The position numbers and the translations under genes were made by a program. A DNA stretch of 64,000 bases, taken from the NCBI GenBank assembly GCA_963922205.1, contig CAWUHX010000014.1, forward strand, positions 370,001-434,000, written 5' to 3'. The DNA comes from Romanomermis culicivorax (taxonomy: Eukaryota; Nematoda; Enoplea; Mermithida; Mermithidae). This document shows, one piece after another, positions 1-13,090 of the stretch; the stretch's first letter is position 1; every line of letters begins with the position of its first letter. The notes under the pieces were generated by a model. The model saw only the letters and a list, made by a program, of their open reading frames with translations, did no database searches and was not told the DNA's origin.

Positions 1-269
1 ATGAAAAATGTTAATGAAACTCGACATCTTGAGCTCGGGTTTGAGTTCAAGCTTCAGATTATCTCAATCTGACAACAATCTTGACCTTGGAATAATCTCG
101 ATGTTAGTGGAACTGCTGATAACGAGATTATATTTTTTGTGGTCTAGACAATCTCGAGCTGGAGCTCAAACCACTTTAGTGAAACCAGTCCCTGGAGACC
201 CTTTCTCGTAATTAAAAAAGGCATTATTTTAATAGAAAATTTTACAAATAATCTTTGATCTATTTTCAG
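1..269 (+). other. Intron upstream of the first visible exon of M16 gene A
   Basis: This stretch ends in a clear acceptor (ttttcag at 263-269) and shows no similarity to exons 1-3 of paralogs B and C. I read it as the tail of an intron. The 5' exons of gene A (signal peptide and degenerate zinc-motif region) must lie to the left of the window. An open frame at 8-211 has no family resemblance and is not called. Confidence 0.6.
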
Positions 270-3200
270 CTTGGTTCAACAACTAAAAAATACAAAATTC
301 GAATTGCAGAATATCGACAAAGAGTTGCTTGATGACACTGAAATCCACCCTGAAAGTATTACTCTCCCTACAGCCCGCAACAGAGTTCGATACGATAGCT
401 ATGCAAACGCCTTCAAGGGTCATAAAGTCGTGAGGGATGATTCTGACAAAATCACAGACAAAAACCTCATCCTCAAAGAAATGATTAATTTCTATGACAA
501 GTTTTACTCATCGGACAAAATATTAGTGGTACTTTCACAAACGAACATTTATCAGAATGGAGAGAAGTACATGGAACTTTTGTCTACGATACCAAAAAGA
601 AAATCTGTTGCGACAAAACCTTACAAGATTGGTTACGAAATTAGGGTGCCCGATGAAAAAATTCTGCAATTATATTTCCCTCTGAAGAAGGCGAATTTGG
701 CAAAAGACGCTTCATGCAATTATTTGCAGTACTATTTCTTCAATACAAAAATATCAAACGGCTTCGAATGGATGTTGACCGAATCTGATCTGGCAAACGA
801 AGTTTCGACATCATGTTTTTGGACTAGTTGGTCTCAGAAGGATGTTGTTTTCAAAATTTCCATCAAATTGACCGAAAATGGCCTGGAAAATACTGGTAAA
901 GCGTTGGAACTGATATTTTCCTATCTGAATCGTATCAAGTCGAAAAATATCGAAAAGTGGGTCCACGAAGAAGTCGTCAAGAACATGGATCCTTACGCAA
1001 CAAAGATTAAATGGAATTTGGTAAGATATCATCTGGGTTTTCATATTCTCACGCCATTACTTTCTATGCTTCTTTCCGAGATAGCATCCAGTTAGATTCT
1101 AACAAATCGATATAAAATATCCTTGTTCTTGATGAAGTTGCCAAGTTAGTGCTGAATTTTCGGCTTTCTTGGTGATCAGCACTGCTGTTATTACAAAGGT
1201 GAACTGTCATTTCATGTATCACACTCACTCACAGTAAGAGTGCTAGCTGATTCGATCAATCAGATTCAAGTGGTCCCTGCTCATGCAAGTGTGAAGTGAC
1301 ACCCCTTGCAGGCATGATCAAGTGTGAATTACTCCCAGGTCATTCATCAGTAGCCGAAGAGGCGAATAGCTACCATTGAACACTTTCATGACGAGCAGTC
1401 CTATCTCATTCCTGTTATGCCAGGTTTCTCAATTATTTGAGCGAATTCTGAATATTTTGAATTATCTTTTAAATGCTATTGGTATGTTGTTGCAATTTTC
1501 GAATCAATAGTTTTTCCATCATTTCTTCCCAAAAATTTTTTTATGAACTGAAAATTTGGACTTTTGATGCAGTTTACTTTTTCCAACAATTGGTCATACT
1601 TTTTCGATCAATTGCTCCTATAAAAAATTTTGTGAAAGTCACAAGAAAATTGATATAAAACTCTGGTTTGCAAACTTTGATCTATTGAATCATTTCTCTC
1701 ATTCTGTTAATATGCTAATAATCCTTTGAGAATTGAATAATGATCAGATGCCAACCAATTAATTTTGCTGAAACTTTGACATCAAAATATCTTAGAAACT
1801 CCATCTAGCACCTGAAAAATGGAGGATTCCTGCATTTTTGCAGCATCCTAGCATAAAATTTTTCAAGAAATGACTGAAGTTGAACACATGCTTAATTTGA
1901 TCCGCGCAGCTCATCTGACAAAAATCATAAATCTCTAACAAAACCGCAGAAAAATTGATCAATTCCGTTGGAAGTTTCTAGTGCTTTCAGTTTTCGGCCT
2001 TGAGTTAGACTATACTCCAATTTAAATCATAAGTGTTTGTACCTCGTCAGTTAGAAAAAACTGACAGAGTCTCGCTTTGAACCAAGAATAGTTATCAACT
2101 TTTAGATATTGTGCTTATTGTGTGGAAGAACCCATCATGTTTCAGCAAAAATTACAATAATTCAACATTTTTCTCTGTAGTTGACTACAGCAAACTAATC
2201 CAATCAGCAAGAAGGACCGCTCGAGTGCTCCATCCTGTTCTAGCGGGCAAGCAGGAGCAGGGAATGGGCAGGTCACTAGGATGACATGACAGTCGAGCAC
2301 TATAAGCTGAGGCGTTCAATTAGGGCAGTCTCTTAACTCTAGTCAAGAAAAACCAATACTATTTCTATAGCTATAAAACTGTGATATTTTATTTTCATAA
2401 CTTGAATAGCATTGATTATATCAACTTTAACGTAGATAACTACAACTGAATTTATATTTATAGCTTTTCTGTTGAGCTTAAGGACAGGTTACATAATTCT
2501 GTTACACTACTGATTATTATAATATATTTAATCAATTACCCTTTTTCAGATTGAGTTTCTCAGCGAGGTTACCATGAGTGCCTCGATGTACGGACTGGAG
2601 AATAGCTTGGTTGGTGCACCAAAAATTTTTGACGTTAATATGATCAGAAGCATGCTGAATAATTTGAATGCCTACAACTTCAATTGCTTGCACGGTGTAC
2701 CTGCAAAAGGTAAAAAATTGACTTGAAATAGGATTAAATATGGTCATATTTTCTTGAATTCGGTACGAGCAATGTAATAGTATGAGCTGTAAATGCCTGA
2801 CATCCCAAGGAGTAAGGATGAAACGTAAGCAGTGCTGAAGCATAAAAATCCGATCAGTGGATGGCAAACATTGGCAATAGTGAAGCAAAATCTAAATGCA
2901 CTCCGAGTGTTACCATATTTATGTTCACACCACCATGGATCCTCATGTAAACCATATTACGCTGGTATCCCGTCTGTAAACACATGTGCTGCTTCCACAT
3001 GTTATGAATAAAAATTTGTAAAGGATAATGAGTGTCCCCAGGTAGAAAACCTTTATTATTGTAACATGGTTGATGCAGACCTATGACAGATTTTCGGGAA
3101 GTCCTAATTTGCATGTACTACAGCAGATGATACAATATTCAGACCTCAAGTAATGTAATTTGTTGCTCCAAGTCACAAATGAAAATTTGCAAAAAACAGA

Positions 3201-6200
3201 GTTGAGGGTCTGAAAATAATGCCTGACATAACGAATAATTGTATCAACGAAGCTGCTGGATGGGATCAGTTAAGCAAAAGGAAAACTGACCCACAGTGAT
3301 CTGCACAAACTGAAAAAAAATTAAGCACAAGTTGACCGATGTCTGTAATTTTGAAATACTGTCTGGTGTAATGTACATGATGGTTTTGATGAAAACAATT
3401 TTGTTTTCATTCATCCTAATGACACTAAATGAGTCGAACTGGCAGCCAAGCATATTATAGATGTTCAAGTAGGCATGCTTTTGTGATATTTTGCAGCCTC
3501 AAATGGTTGATGACAAGTCCCTTATTCCGCATGTTTTCAATGTAGAAGAAAAATTGCTGGATATTCTGTGCAGACTTAGATTTCACCTAAGTATGTACTG
3601 GTCATCGACTCATTGATAGCTTCGATGGCATGACTGACCAGAACCATTCTTTCAATTTTTTTCCATGACAAAACCATTGCCAAATTCCAAATAATAAAAA
3701 ACTTGATTTTGCAACATACAACAAATTGTTTCACTAAAACTCAGCTTGATGAGACTATGATAAATGCAGCATCTTAAATACCAATTTCGTAACTGGTAAA
3801 TGCCTTGGACTATGTGCTGTTCGATTAATGAATCGATTCAAACAAAGTAGACTGCAAAAAGTAGACTTCCAAAGAGCACTTGTCAAAAGTCACCTTCGTT
3901 TCGTGCTGTGTCTAAGACGTTTTGGAGACCAGCAAATTGTTGATGTTCGTTTCAAGATAAGACTTGAAACTGTTCCAACAACTTCTCAAAAAAAAAGATT
4001 GATTTGACCATACATGGCACAAGACTTCCTAAAAAATAGCTTAGGAAAGCTGTTAAGGATCAGTGCTTGCTGCATAGTGCCACCTTACCACACGTGACCA
4101 TGTCACTTACTCCCATACTAACTTCTCAATGCAACAAATGAAACAGAATATTGTAATGAATCTTCTGATTAATTTGAGTGACATCCATGCCTACTTTTTT
4201 TAGAAATTTGTATTTTGGAGTGCAGTGTACCACTATGCATAATTAATTATTCCTTGTGTGTTTTTTTCAAGATACTGATGATGAAATTCGACTGGTAGAA
4301 ATGCAACGAGCAATGTTGGACAAACTCCAAACTATGCATCTAAAAGAGGCAGATGCCGTCGAGATGCCACTCAAAAATTTGAACCTGGAAGGCCAACCAT
4401 GCACTCAGATGCCAGAAGACTTCGAAGTGCCTGAAGAGTATGCTGGTCCTGCAAAAAAGCTCATAATTGATCAACCAGGGAAAAAGCTTTGGTTCCTGCC
4501 CACTCAACCGAATAAAAATGCTACTTACATTCTTCTGGCTATCATGGTACGATTACCCAAAGAAACTTTTTCGGATATAAAAGCTTACGCCAATTTGATG
4601 CTGATGATCAAATCAATGAACATGCTCGTCAATCAAGAGTTGCTTGCCAAGATGTCGAATAGAGGCTGTTACAACTTGTTGATAAATTATCATCATACTG
4701 GAATAGAGGTGTTGATTTATTCAGCACCCGAAAACGTTAATTTCATTGTGGACAATATATTCCATGTACTGGCACACAAACGTATAACAAAGGGTGTATT
4801 GAATAAGGCCAGGAAAGATTTTCTAATGGCTTTTCATTACGACGATTTTTTGTTTGCTGCTTACAAAAACTTGTTCCATACAGTGCGATCGATAGATGAC
4901 CAAATGATAGAAGCTTTGAAAGGTAAATCACTACAACTATCTCTATATTTATCATTCTGGGAACAGATTCTGTGTGACCTGTAGTAGAGAAACATTTTTC
5001 AGATACCTGTAGTGGCGCCAGTTCTACTAGCATTCAGTCAGGAAAGTGTTTACTACAGAGTTGGGTGAAACTAAAGTGGGGCCATGCTTGCTCACCAATT
5101 TTGCACACTGTGCTGTGCACAACGAGTTTGCCAGTCAGCAATCATGCACTCGCCCTGAGGCAGCCATAACTAATGGCATGAGTATAAATATTGCAGAAGC
5201 CATCATCTCAAATTTCAGAGCTAGCATGACAAAGTATAGCTTAATATTTTCAGAGTGAGCACTGGCACCAGCCCTTAAGTTTTTCATGCAACTCACATTA
5301 GAATATATTGAATTTTTCAAGCGTAATCAGTGTGCACATCAACTATTTTCCGTTTCTTTCACTAATTGGCAGTCCATTCCTACTTCTTCATTTTCATATC
5401 AACTTTTGAAAACAGTTGCATTTTAGAAAATCAAATGATGAATTAGTACCACAAAACTATATATCACCCGGGACAATTCTTCCTGGAAATGAAATCGAAT
5501 ATAATTTTGTGGCCAAAATGAACATCCAGATATTCTCGAAAAATCCTGGCTCATGAGTTGTTCAAAAAATGATGCAACTTTTACAGGGTCAAGATTATGA
5601 TTTAAGCGATTCTAGTGCAACACTTTGCTCGAATTTCAGGTGTTACATTCCAATCCATAGAGGCAATGCTGAAAGTTATCTCACGCCAGATTCAAATCGA
5701 AGCCTTGGTGGTTGCCAATATAGATGAAAAGGTAAGGTTGCCATATACCCCTGCTAACTTGAATATGTTAGGAGCTGCTATTCAGAAATGAAGTGCTCTC
5801 ACAAAGGGATTTAATGAAGTTTTGTGAAACGGGGCCAATTTTCTTAGTCACCTTGTACAATTTTGGGAAAAAATTTTTCCAAATACAGATCAATAAGTTG
5901 TTGTTAAGAATGCTATATATTTTCATTTGCAAAAGTGACAAATCTCATTTCGAAGTAAATGCACAACAATTAAATATTAAATTTGAAGCAATTCCACATA
6001 AAATGGACAACATGTAGTTGTCATGAGAATATGCATAACAGTATCTATGAATGTTTATTAATTATTTTGCATTTGCGTTAATTGATTCCAGTTTGTGAAA
6101 CATCATACCCATGTTTACACAGTTTTACTTTCAGTTCATGAAATAAATTTAAGTTCTCAGTAAACCTGGGATGATGTCAATAAGTAAGCCCAATGACAAT

Positions 6201-8045
6201 GGTAAAACATGTCCTTGAAATTTTCGTTATGGATCAAAAAATCACAGTTTATCATGCTCTTCTTAGCAATGACATCTGTGTATGAAATTTAACTTCAATA
6301 AGGTGCCAAGATTGTTATATATTTTCATTTATAGAACTTCAAATTTTTCAATTCCTAATCAACTGGGTTAGCCACATCATAAGCTTAATAGTCCTCATAC
6401 TTCTCTTGCATCCACATGTATTTGATGAAAGAACTTTGTCATGACTACTGTATATCTACATCTTCAACTTTAACCACACTGTTACCAGAGCCAACACAAC
6501 AGTTTTATCTGTCTTGCAGGCTGCAGGAGCAATATTTAACAAAGTCGTCAGTCAGTTTGAAAATCATGGAGCTATCGTGAAAAATGTAAACATAAATTGG
6601 AAGGAACTATTGCAGCTGGAACCAGGTTTGCTATGAACTAAAAGAAGAACTTGTTGTGCCAGGAAATGACACAATGTGCTGAATTTCAGGTTCAACATAT
6701 TTATATGAAACCAAGACAAACAAAGTGAGCAAAGGTGAAAACATGGCCTTGCTCGTTTATCAATGTAACCTGTCCAGCATAGAAATGATGGCATACCTTG
6801 ATAATTTCCACAGTTTCTATCATGAATTCTTGGGTGAAGATATCTCTACTTACTTGAAGAATGGTAAGATAGCTGATTTCTTGTGATTGATGCGATTATA
6901 AGAAATTTCTTGCAGCTGGCATTGAAATAACCCTGTTGAATAGATGGCTTGGTCCTATTGTATTCAAGGTTCGTGGCAGCATGGCCCCCAATCAAATGGA
7001 AGCCATTTTTGAAAAGCTTATCGAAGAAAAGTTGGAAGTGAGTCATATGCAAGAAATGTGTATTATATTCACCTCGATTCCTTTCTTTGTCTATACAGAT
7101 GGCACTCGAAAATTTTGCTGCCCAAAAAAGTAGTCATCGGGTGTATTTTGGGGATTCGATCAATATGATTCATCAGTTGAAAAGTCCTACTCCCAAAACA
7201 GTGTCAGGTTGGTTTGTCACATGGTATGGTCATCATATTAGTGAAATCTTTTTTTGTAGATTTCATTGTCAGTTTTGTGAATACACTCGATATAACTAGA
7301 ACATACAGAGTAAGGCAGATGCAGAACTCGTTTCCATATGTGTAAAATCATAATTGATGCTTGTAGGCTGTGTTGAACGCCCAATCGAAACAATATAGGA
7401 AGTTGACCATATATTTTTACAACAATGAAAACGGAAAAAGGGTGAAGGCTGCTGTGCCTCAAGTGAGATTAGTTCATGGTTTCTGCTAGTGTTTAAAATT
7501 TCTTTCTGACATAAGAGTGTTGATCCCAATGAGAATTTCTGCATATTAATTTGTTTTCTGTGATATTAGAACACATCCTTGGCAGAAATTTCTCTATAAT
7601 GAATCAATGAACTTGTTTTTTTTGAACTTTGAAAAATATAAAAGAAGCATTCAGGATAGTTGATATCTTCATCGAAAGTTTAGCCAGATCTCTTGAAACA
7701 TAAAGTTTCACTTCGAATTGAAATACGTACCAAAATGTATTGGGAATAATGAATTCAAGACATTTCGCTACTCTAAAATATTTCTATCAATTCATATCGT
7801 TGAATTAAGTAATTAAATTTATCCTTCGCCATCTGAATATACATTTACATACATATACTCAAATTCGTACAATTTTCCTGATGATACAACTGTCAATGAA
7901 TCCATCTTACACATTCTAAAACTATTGCTATGTGTTTGTTGTTTCTCTACAAAGTTTGTTGTGAAATTTTCTTTTCTAGAAAGTAAAGCTGATCAAAGAC
8001 ATCGAGGCATTTCGTTCAGAACACAAATTCGTCAGATATATTTGA
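270..8045 (+). CDS. M16 (insulysin/IDE-like) protein A, 5'-partial, 11 exons
   Basis: The exons are 270-1020, 2550-2709, 4272-4922, 5640-5731, 6520-6625, 6690-6863, 6916-7037, 7099-7207, 7260-7309, 7367-7462 and 7980-8045 (TGA). All have GT-AG borders and compatible phases, giving 793 codons without a stop. The first visible exon enters in phase 2 (one base, then LVQQLK). It matches exon 4 of gene B at the same length (751 nt), and the nine exons from 2550 to 7462 each equal their B counterpart in length; only the last differs (66 against 72 nt). The protein corresponds to insulysin from just before the third zinc-ligand region to the C-terminus, with the typical end (KVKLIKDIEAF). M16A insulysins are two-lobed metallopeptidases that cleave short peptides inside a closed chamber. 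Whether A has HxxEH cannot be seen here, but both relatives lack it. Introns at 1021-2549 and 2710-4271 hold no gene. Intron 6626-6689 is only 64 nt. Confidence 0.88.
1021..2549 (+). other. Large intron of gene A, homologous to an intron of gene B
   Basis: No coding potential is seen. Stretches such as 1100-1300 and 2200-2370 are clearly similar, reverse-complemented, to gene B's intron at 30931-32452. This shows that the duplication which made A and B copied introns too. Short open frames here are not supported. Confidence 0.6.
2710..4271 (+). other. Large intron of gene A
   Basis: It is bounded by donor gtaaaa at 2710 and acceptor ttttttcaag ending at 4271. Several open frames on the - strand between 2532 and 3468 have no recognisable domain. 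The one at 2532-2888 is antisense to the exon at 2550-2709. I see no gene, RNA or repeat inside it. Confidence 0.5.
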
Positions 8046-8571
8046 ATTCAATAACGGTTTGGAATCATAATATCCTGGTGTTGGTTGTCATGATTTATTT
8101 ATTACACTTATTGTGATGTAAATTGCACTCTAGTACATACAGTCCTGATTTATTAACATGATCCCAGTATCATCGACTAGATGTATGTCAAGATCGAGCA
8201 AAGTGTTTTTTGTTTTTTGGCTACACTTTACTTTTTATCCCCATGTTAAATTTTTCATGTGATAATTCATTGAAATGTCACAATTTATGAAATTTATATC
8301 TTACCCTGCCCAACTTGTCGTTATACATGTATGTATATGGGGGACACAAAAAATAGCCTCATTATAAGTGTAGGGCCAACAGTGACTGCTTATAATATGT
8401 TGGGCAGTACATCAGTCTCGCGCGAAAATTAGCTCTGCCTCTCGATTTTTGCTCTGTTTTGGCCCTCTGAGAGACGAAAGAGAGAAAATGGATTCCATGA
8501 AATTTTCTCTGACGGTGAGATGCTCTGAGAGCCGGCTCTGTGAAAGGGCTCTGCGAGAGACAGTTTAGAGC
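8046..8571. other. Intergenic: 3' UTR of gene A and left flank of the LTR element
   Basis: Bases after the stop (about 8065-8140) resemble the sequence downstream of gene B's stop (below 23492), so they are likely 3' UTR. No exact AATAAA was seen there. Positions 8430-8571 contain irregular repeats of a gctctg-gaga motif directly beside the left LTR. No gene is seen. Confidence 0.5.
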
Positions 8572-9474
8572 TGTAACGACCAGATTTTGTGAAGCACTTT
8601 ACTTTAACAAATGGGACGGAACAGGCGGAAACAGCTACAACCAAATGGGGCACGGGCGAGACGATAATATGATTACAGTGGGTTTGACGATCGCTTGATT
8701 CATCGAATAAACAAAAATGAACGTCCCGTTTGCTTGCAAGTAATGAATGGGCCTCAGTTTAACTGCTTTCGTAAAAATTGGCTGCTTGCAAATATAAAAC
8801 GAAAAGGAACGTGGTTTGAGAAACGAAGAATTCAATAATCCAATAATAACCAACAAAATCACACTTTGCTTCTCTTTAAATACGACGTTTTTGGCCACTC
8901 CCTGGGCGTCGCGGGAGGTCTTGCTTCTGTCCATCTTCTTCCGCCAATCTTCGCTTCCTGCTTTGCTTTTCATGCTTACTTAGTCATGCCCTTTAATGCT
9001 TTTCTAATATGGTATGCTTTTCGTGTATTGCTTGCTTCCTACGGTGGGCTTAGCCACACCTCTGTGCTTCTGTGCATGCTTCCTGTATCGGTTTCTCTGT
9101 ATACACATGTTTCGTGGGGCCGTCACTACCGTTGCACTTGAGACTTCTGTCTGGCGGGGCTTTTACTTATTTTACTGTGTGCAGGTGTTGTTTACGATTT
9201 TTACAGGGGATTACGGTAGCTGTGGAATGTGTGGTTTAGTGTAGGTTCTAGGGGACCAGCTGCCGTTTGTGCAAATTAATTGGGGCATCTTAATTGGGCT
9301 ACCGGGGTGTGAATGGATCAAAATAAAATACTTCACGTAATTTTATAGGAATGTTTGGGGGTGAATCCCAGACACCCTTGAGACAATAAAATAGGAAAAT
9401 GAATAACATTTAGTAATTACTATCACATACAGTATGCTTTATATTTACAGTACTGCTTTAGCAGGTATGTTACA
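8572..9474 (-). repeat. 3' LTR of the retrotransposon (903 bp)
   Basis: It starts TGTAACGACC at 8572 and ends GTATGTTACA at 9474, and is near-identical over its length to 16965-17861. With the element on the - strand this is the downstream LTR. A TG...CA boundary with a six-base inverted terminus (TGTAAC/GTTACA) is the normal retroviral LTR end. Open frames across it on either strand are shadows repeated in the other LTR. Confidence 0.92.
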
Positions 9475-9577
9475 TTTACATCCTTCTGGAGTTGAACATC
9501 CTCATTCAAGGCTTTTGAGGGTGAGGAGGGGCGGTGGCAGTTTCGATAGGTGCTTCTGGAGGGTAATAAGGTGTTGT

Positions 9578-12500
9578 CTAGTTTACATGTACTGTAAATG
9601 CCATATTCTTATGTGGGTGTTTGAGTGTAATGTTGGGGTACATGAAATGTGTAACTGTATATGGCCCGTTTTGGTGAGGGAGGAATTTGGGAGTCAGCCC
9701 TTGTTTACACGAATGATTTTTGTAGAGAATGAGATCACTAGCCATGTAATGGATGTTCTGAACATGCTTGTTATACTGACGGGTATAGTGATCTTGGGTT
9801 TTTGTAAACTTTTCTGCACGGTTGAGAGTGCTTCTCTAAAGTGGGATTTTACACGAAGGGCATAATCATCTATATCAACCATGTAGGACGTGGGAAAAAA
9901 TTTAAAGCTGCACCTGATGGAAGATTAGCCTGTCGACCATGGAGCAATTCAAATGGGGGATACGAGGTGCTATCATTCTTATGGATGTTGATCGAAAAAA
10001 CGGCATATGGTAGATAAGTATCCCAATCAGTGTGATTTGAATTGATGTACATGCGGATATGGGTGGCTAAGGTCTGGTTGCAACGCTCAACTTCCCCATC
10101 GGCACTGGGATGGTATGGGGTGGTATGAATTTTCTGAGTATTGCATAAACTAGTGATTCGAGAGAATAGATCGGATACAAAATCAGAGCCACGATCACAA
10201 TGGATGATTTTTGGGGAGCCATAAGGGCAAACGATTTTGGTTACGAATAATTTGGCGATAGTGGCTGCAGTGATATCAGGGGTCGGAAATGCTTCTACAT
10301 ACTTTGTGAAGTAGTCTATGAAAACGACAATGAATCGGTTGCCGTCTTCAGTGAGGGGTAACGGCCCCATGCAATCAACACCGACTCTATCAAATGGGCC
10401 AGTTGGCTGAATTGGTACCAGATTCGCATGTACTTTGTGCCCGAGGGCTTTCTGTGTCTGGCATGGGTGGCAAGTTTTGCAATACCGTTTGATATCACAG
10501 CTCATTCGGGGCCAAAAATATTTTTGTCTGAGCAAGTGTAAAGTTTTGCTGGCAGCAAAATGACCTGTGAATTTGATGTCATGATGAGAGGCAATGAGAT
10601 GCCGGACTTGTAACTTGGGGATGTACAGTTTTGCCTGCTTGTTGATTATGCGAAAGAGGATGTTTTGATGCACTGCGAATTTTATCATAGTAAGGGGGTG
10701 TTTTATGGCGATTTTTGCTAAAATATTTTTGATAGTTGGGTCTGTGCGTTGGAGTTCAGCAAAATTTTTCTGTTGCTCTTCTTGTTCAGTTGCTTCGGCC
10801 TCAAGAATAGAATTTATGGTTGATATTCCAGGGCGGGTTTCTAGTTGCTCAATATCAAAGCATTGCTTCACTGTCTGTGAGGGGAATCGAGAAACAGCAT
10901 CTGCATTGCAGTTAGCAGTGCCTTTCTTAGGTCAAATGTCGATTTGAATACTGAAGAGGGCTAATCCCCAACGGGCAATGGGAGGGGACCGGTTTTCCTT
11001 TTGTAAGACTGCCTGAACTGCTGTATGGCCAGTGTGTACAATAACATGTTGCTGGAAAAGGTAGGGGCGGAAATACTTGACAAACTCAACTACTGCAAGG
11101 GTTTCCAACTCAGTTATCGGGTAGTTGCGTTCTGCAGGTTTCAATGTGCGGCTCCCAAAAGCAATGGGGCGATCTTGGCCTTTACTGTCTAGCTGACTGA
11201 GAATGGCGCGGATTCCGAGTTTGAAGGCATCAGTTTGCAGTATAAATGGTTTGGTGAAATTGGGATGCTGCAGTATTGGGGCATGAATGAGTAATTCTTT
11301 TAGCTTAGTGAATGCCTTTTGTTGTTCCGGGCCCAGGAAAATTCCGAATTCTTTTTGAGTAGAGCTATGAGGGGGCTGGAAATTTGGGAGCAATTTGAGA
11401 TGAATCTACGATAATACGAGGGTGAGCCAAGGAATGACTTAACTTCTTTTGAGCTTTTTGGGGTGGGTATGTCATAAATGGACTGTACCTTATTGAAGTC
11501 TGGTGAAATGCCTTGCTGAGAGAATGTGGCCTAAGTATTGGATTTGGGGCTGGCAGAATTTGCATTTTTGTATGCTTAGTTTAAGGCCTGCTTGGGAGAA
11601 TCGGGCAAGAATAGTGTCTAAATGTTATAGCATTTGGGCATGGGAGTCTGCGAAGACCAAAACATCATCGAGATATACAAGGCATGTGTTCCATTGCAAT
11701 CCCGAAAGGATAGCATCCATTAGCCTCTGGAATGCAGCTGGGGCATTGGTGAGGCCAAAGGAAAGATAGTTAAACTGATATTGTCCGGCTGAGCAATCAA
11801 ATGCAGTTTTTTCTCTGTCTGCTTGTGCTATGGGAATGGAATAATAGGCATTTGATTGGTCAAGGGAGGTGAAATATTTCATGCCACCCAGGGTGGCTAG
11901 AATTTCGTCTATGTGGGGCAGGGGGTAGGTATCTTTTTTGGTTACTTTATTGAGGCGTCTAAAATCAATGCATAAACGATGGCCTCCATCTTTTTTGGGG
12001 ACGAAAACTGTGTTGGTACACCATGGAGAATTGCTCTGGCTTATGACACCTGCTGCTGCGAGTTTCTCAACTTCTTCTTGTATGATTTGCTTTTCTTTTG
12101 GGGAGGTATGAAAGAGGTGTCTATGCATGGGTTGGGAGCCATTGGTGTCGATTGCATGTGAGACAAGGGTGGTTCTACCGATGTCCATTTTGGATTTAGC
12201 ATATAATGTAGGATACTTCGATAAGGTGCGTAGTAGTTGAGTTTTTTTCGGTTTCTGTGAGGTCACTTGAGGTTAAATTAACATTTTCTTTTAACCATGT
12301 GAATGCATCAAAACAGTTTGGCTGGTTTTGCGTGGAGGGGGTTACTTTAGTAGAATTATCTTGTTTTGGGATGTAACATGAGACTGTACCAATGCATGTT
12401 TCGGGGTAAAGAATTTGGGCTGTGTCTTGTGTGTTTAAGACCGATATGCATATGCGACTGTTTTGGTTTCCAGAGACACAGGCTGCAAAATGGACTTTGG

Positions 12501-13090
12501 GATTCTGTTTGGGTTTCGGAGTAAATTCAAGCTGTTTAACTTGTAGGTACGATTTGGGCAAGGGGACAGTAAATTCGGTTACTGTACAGGGTGGTAATTC
12601 TAATTTTTTGTCTAGATAAATTCCACCGCAGGTTGAAAGGGGGCTACATTCTAGGCCATAGCAGGGTAGTATGACATTGCGAAATTTGACCTGGGATTTC
12701 TGATTGTTGATAGTATTTTCCGAAAATCAACTGAGAAAGTTTTTGCCTAGAAGGATGTCTGCTGTGCAATCTTTTTGGACATTGACCATTATTGTTTCGT
12801 GGATTGTTTGGGCTGTCACTGTGACAAAAGTGGTCCCTACAAATTGAATTGGGAGATTATTTGCTGCTTTTGCTTGGACTAGCAGGGGTTTTATGTCTAA
12901 CTGTAAAATTTGAGCGATCCATGAATCAATGAGTGAGTAGACTGCACCAGTGTCAATCATGCCTTTTGTGATTATTTTGCCATTGAGTGTGATTGGAATA
13001 TGAGGGGTATGTTTCTCAGGTACATTTTGGGGTGGCTTGGTTGATCCAGATTGGTGAATTTGATTAATGAGTTCGATTGCAGGAGTTCGG
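9578..13090 (-). pseudogene. pol: Degenerate pol: protease, reverse transcriptase, RNase H, integrase
   Basis: In order: an aspartic protease around 12960-12727 (IDTGA active site); reverse transcriptase 12266-11625, with the fingers motif (LCIDFRRLN) and the YLDD catalytic motif near its end; RNase H 11393-10932, with LQTDA and the ELETLA helix; integrase 10934-9578, with an HHCC zinc module (HH near 10600, CxxC near 10465) and a D-D-E core (DCMGPL, HCDRGS, GEVERC). The protein ends in a GPY module with a TAG at 9580-9578. The 5' end overlaps the end of the envelope-like frame out of phase. Interruptions I see: a stop at 12727; frame changes between 12561 and 12266, 11625 and 11393, near 9880 and near 9700; an in-frame TGA at 10934-10932. 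The copy cannot make an intact polyprotein. Confidence 0.9.

Noticed and set aside
8-211. First exon or start of gene A at the left edge
   Set aside because: No similarity to exons 1-3 of B or C and no donor in a compatible phase. The next exon requires a split codon that this frame does not supply.
6679-6681. In-frame TGA in gene A where gene B has a Cys codon (possible selenocysteine or nonsense mutation)
   Set aside because: A 64-nt GT-AG intron at 6626-6689 removes it. The equivalent intron at 25357-25420 in gene B gives the same exon lengths and restores a continuous M16 alignment.
9014-9865. Plus-strand open frames in and beside the left LTR
   Set aside because: Similar frames occur in the right LTR, and they lie antisense to the element. 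They reflect LTR composition and integrase shadow.
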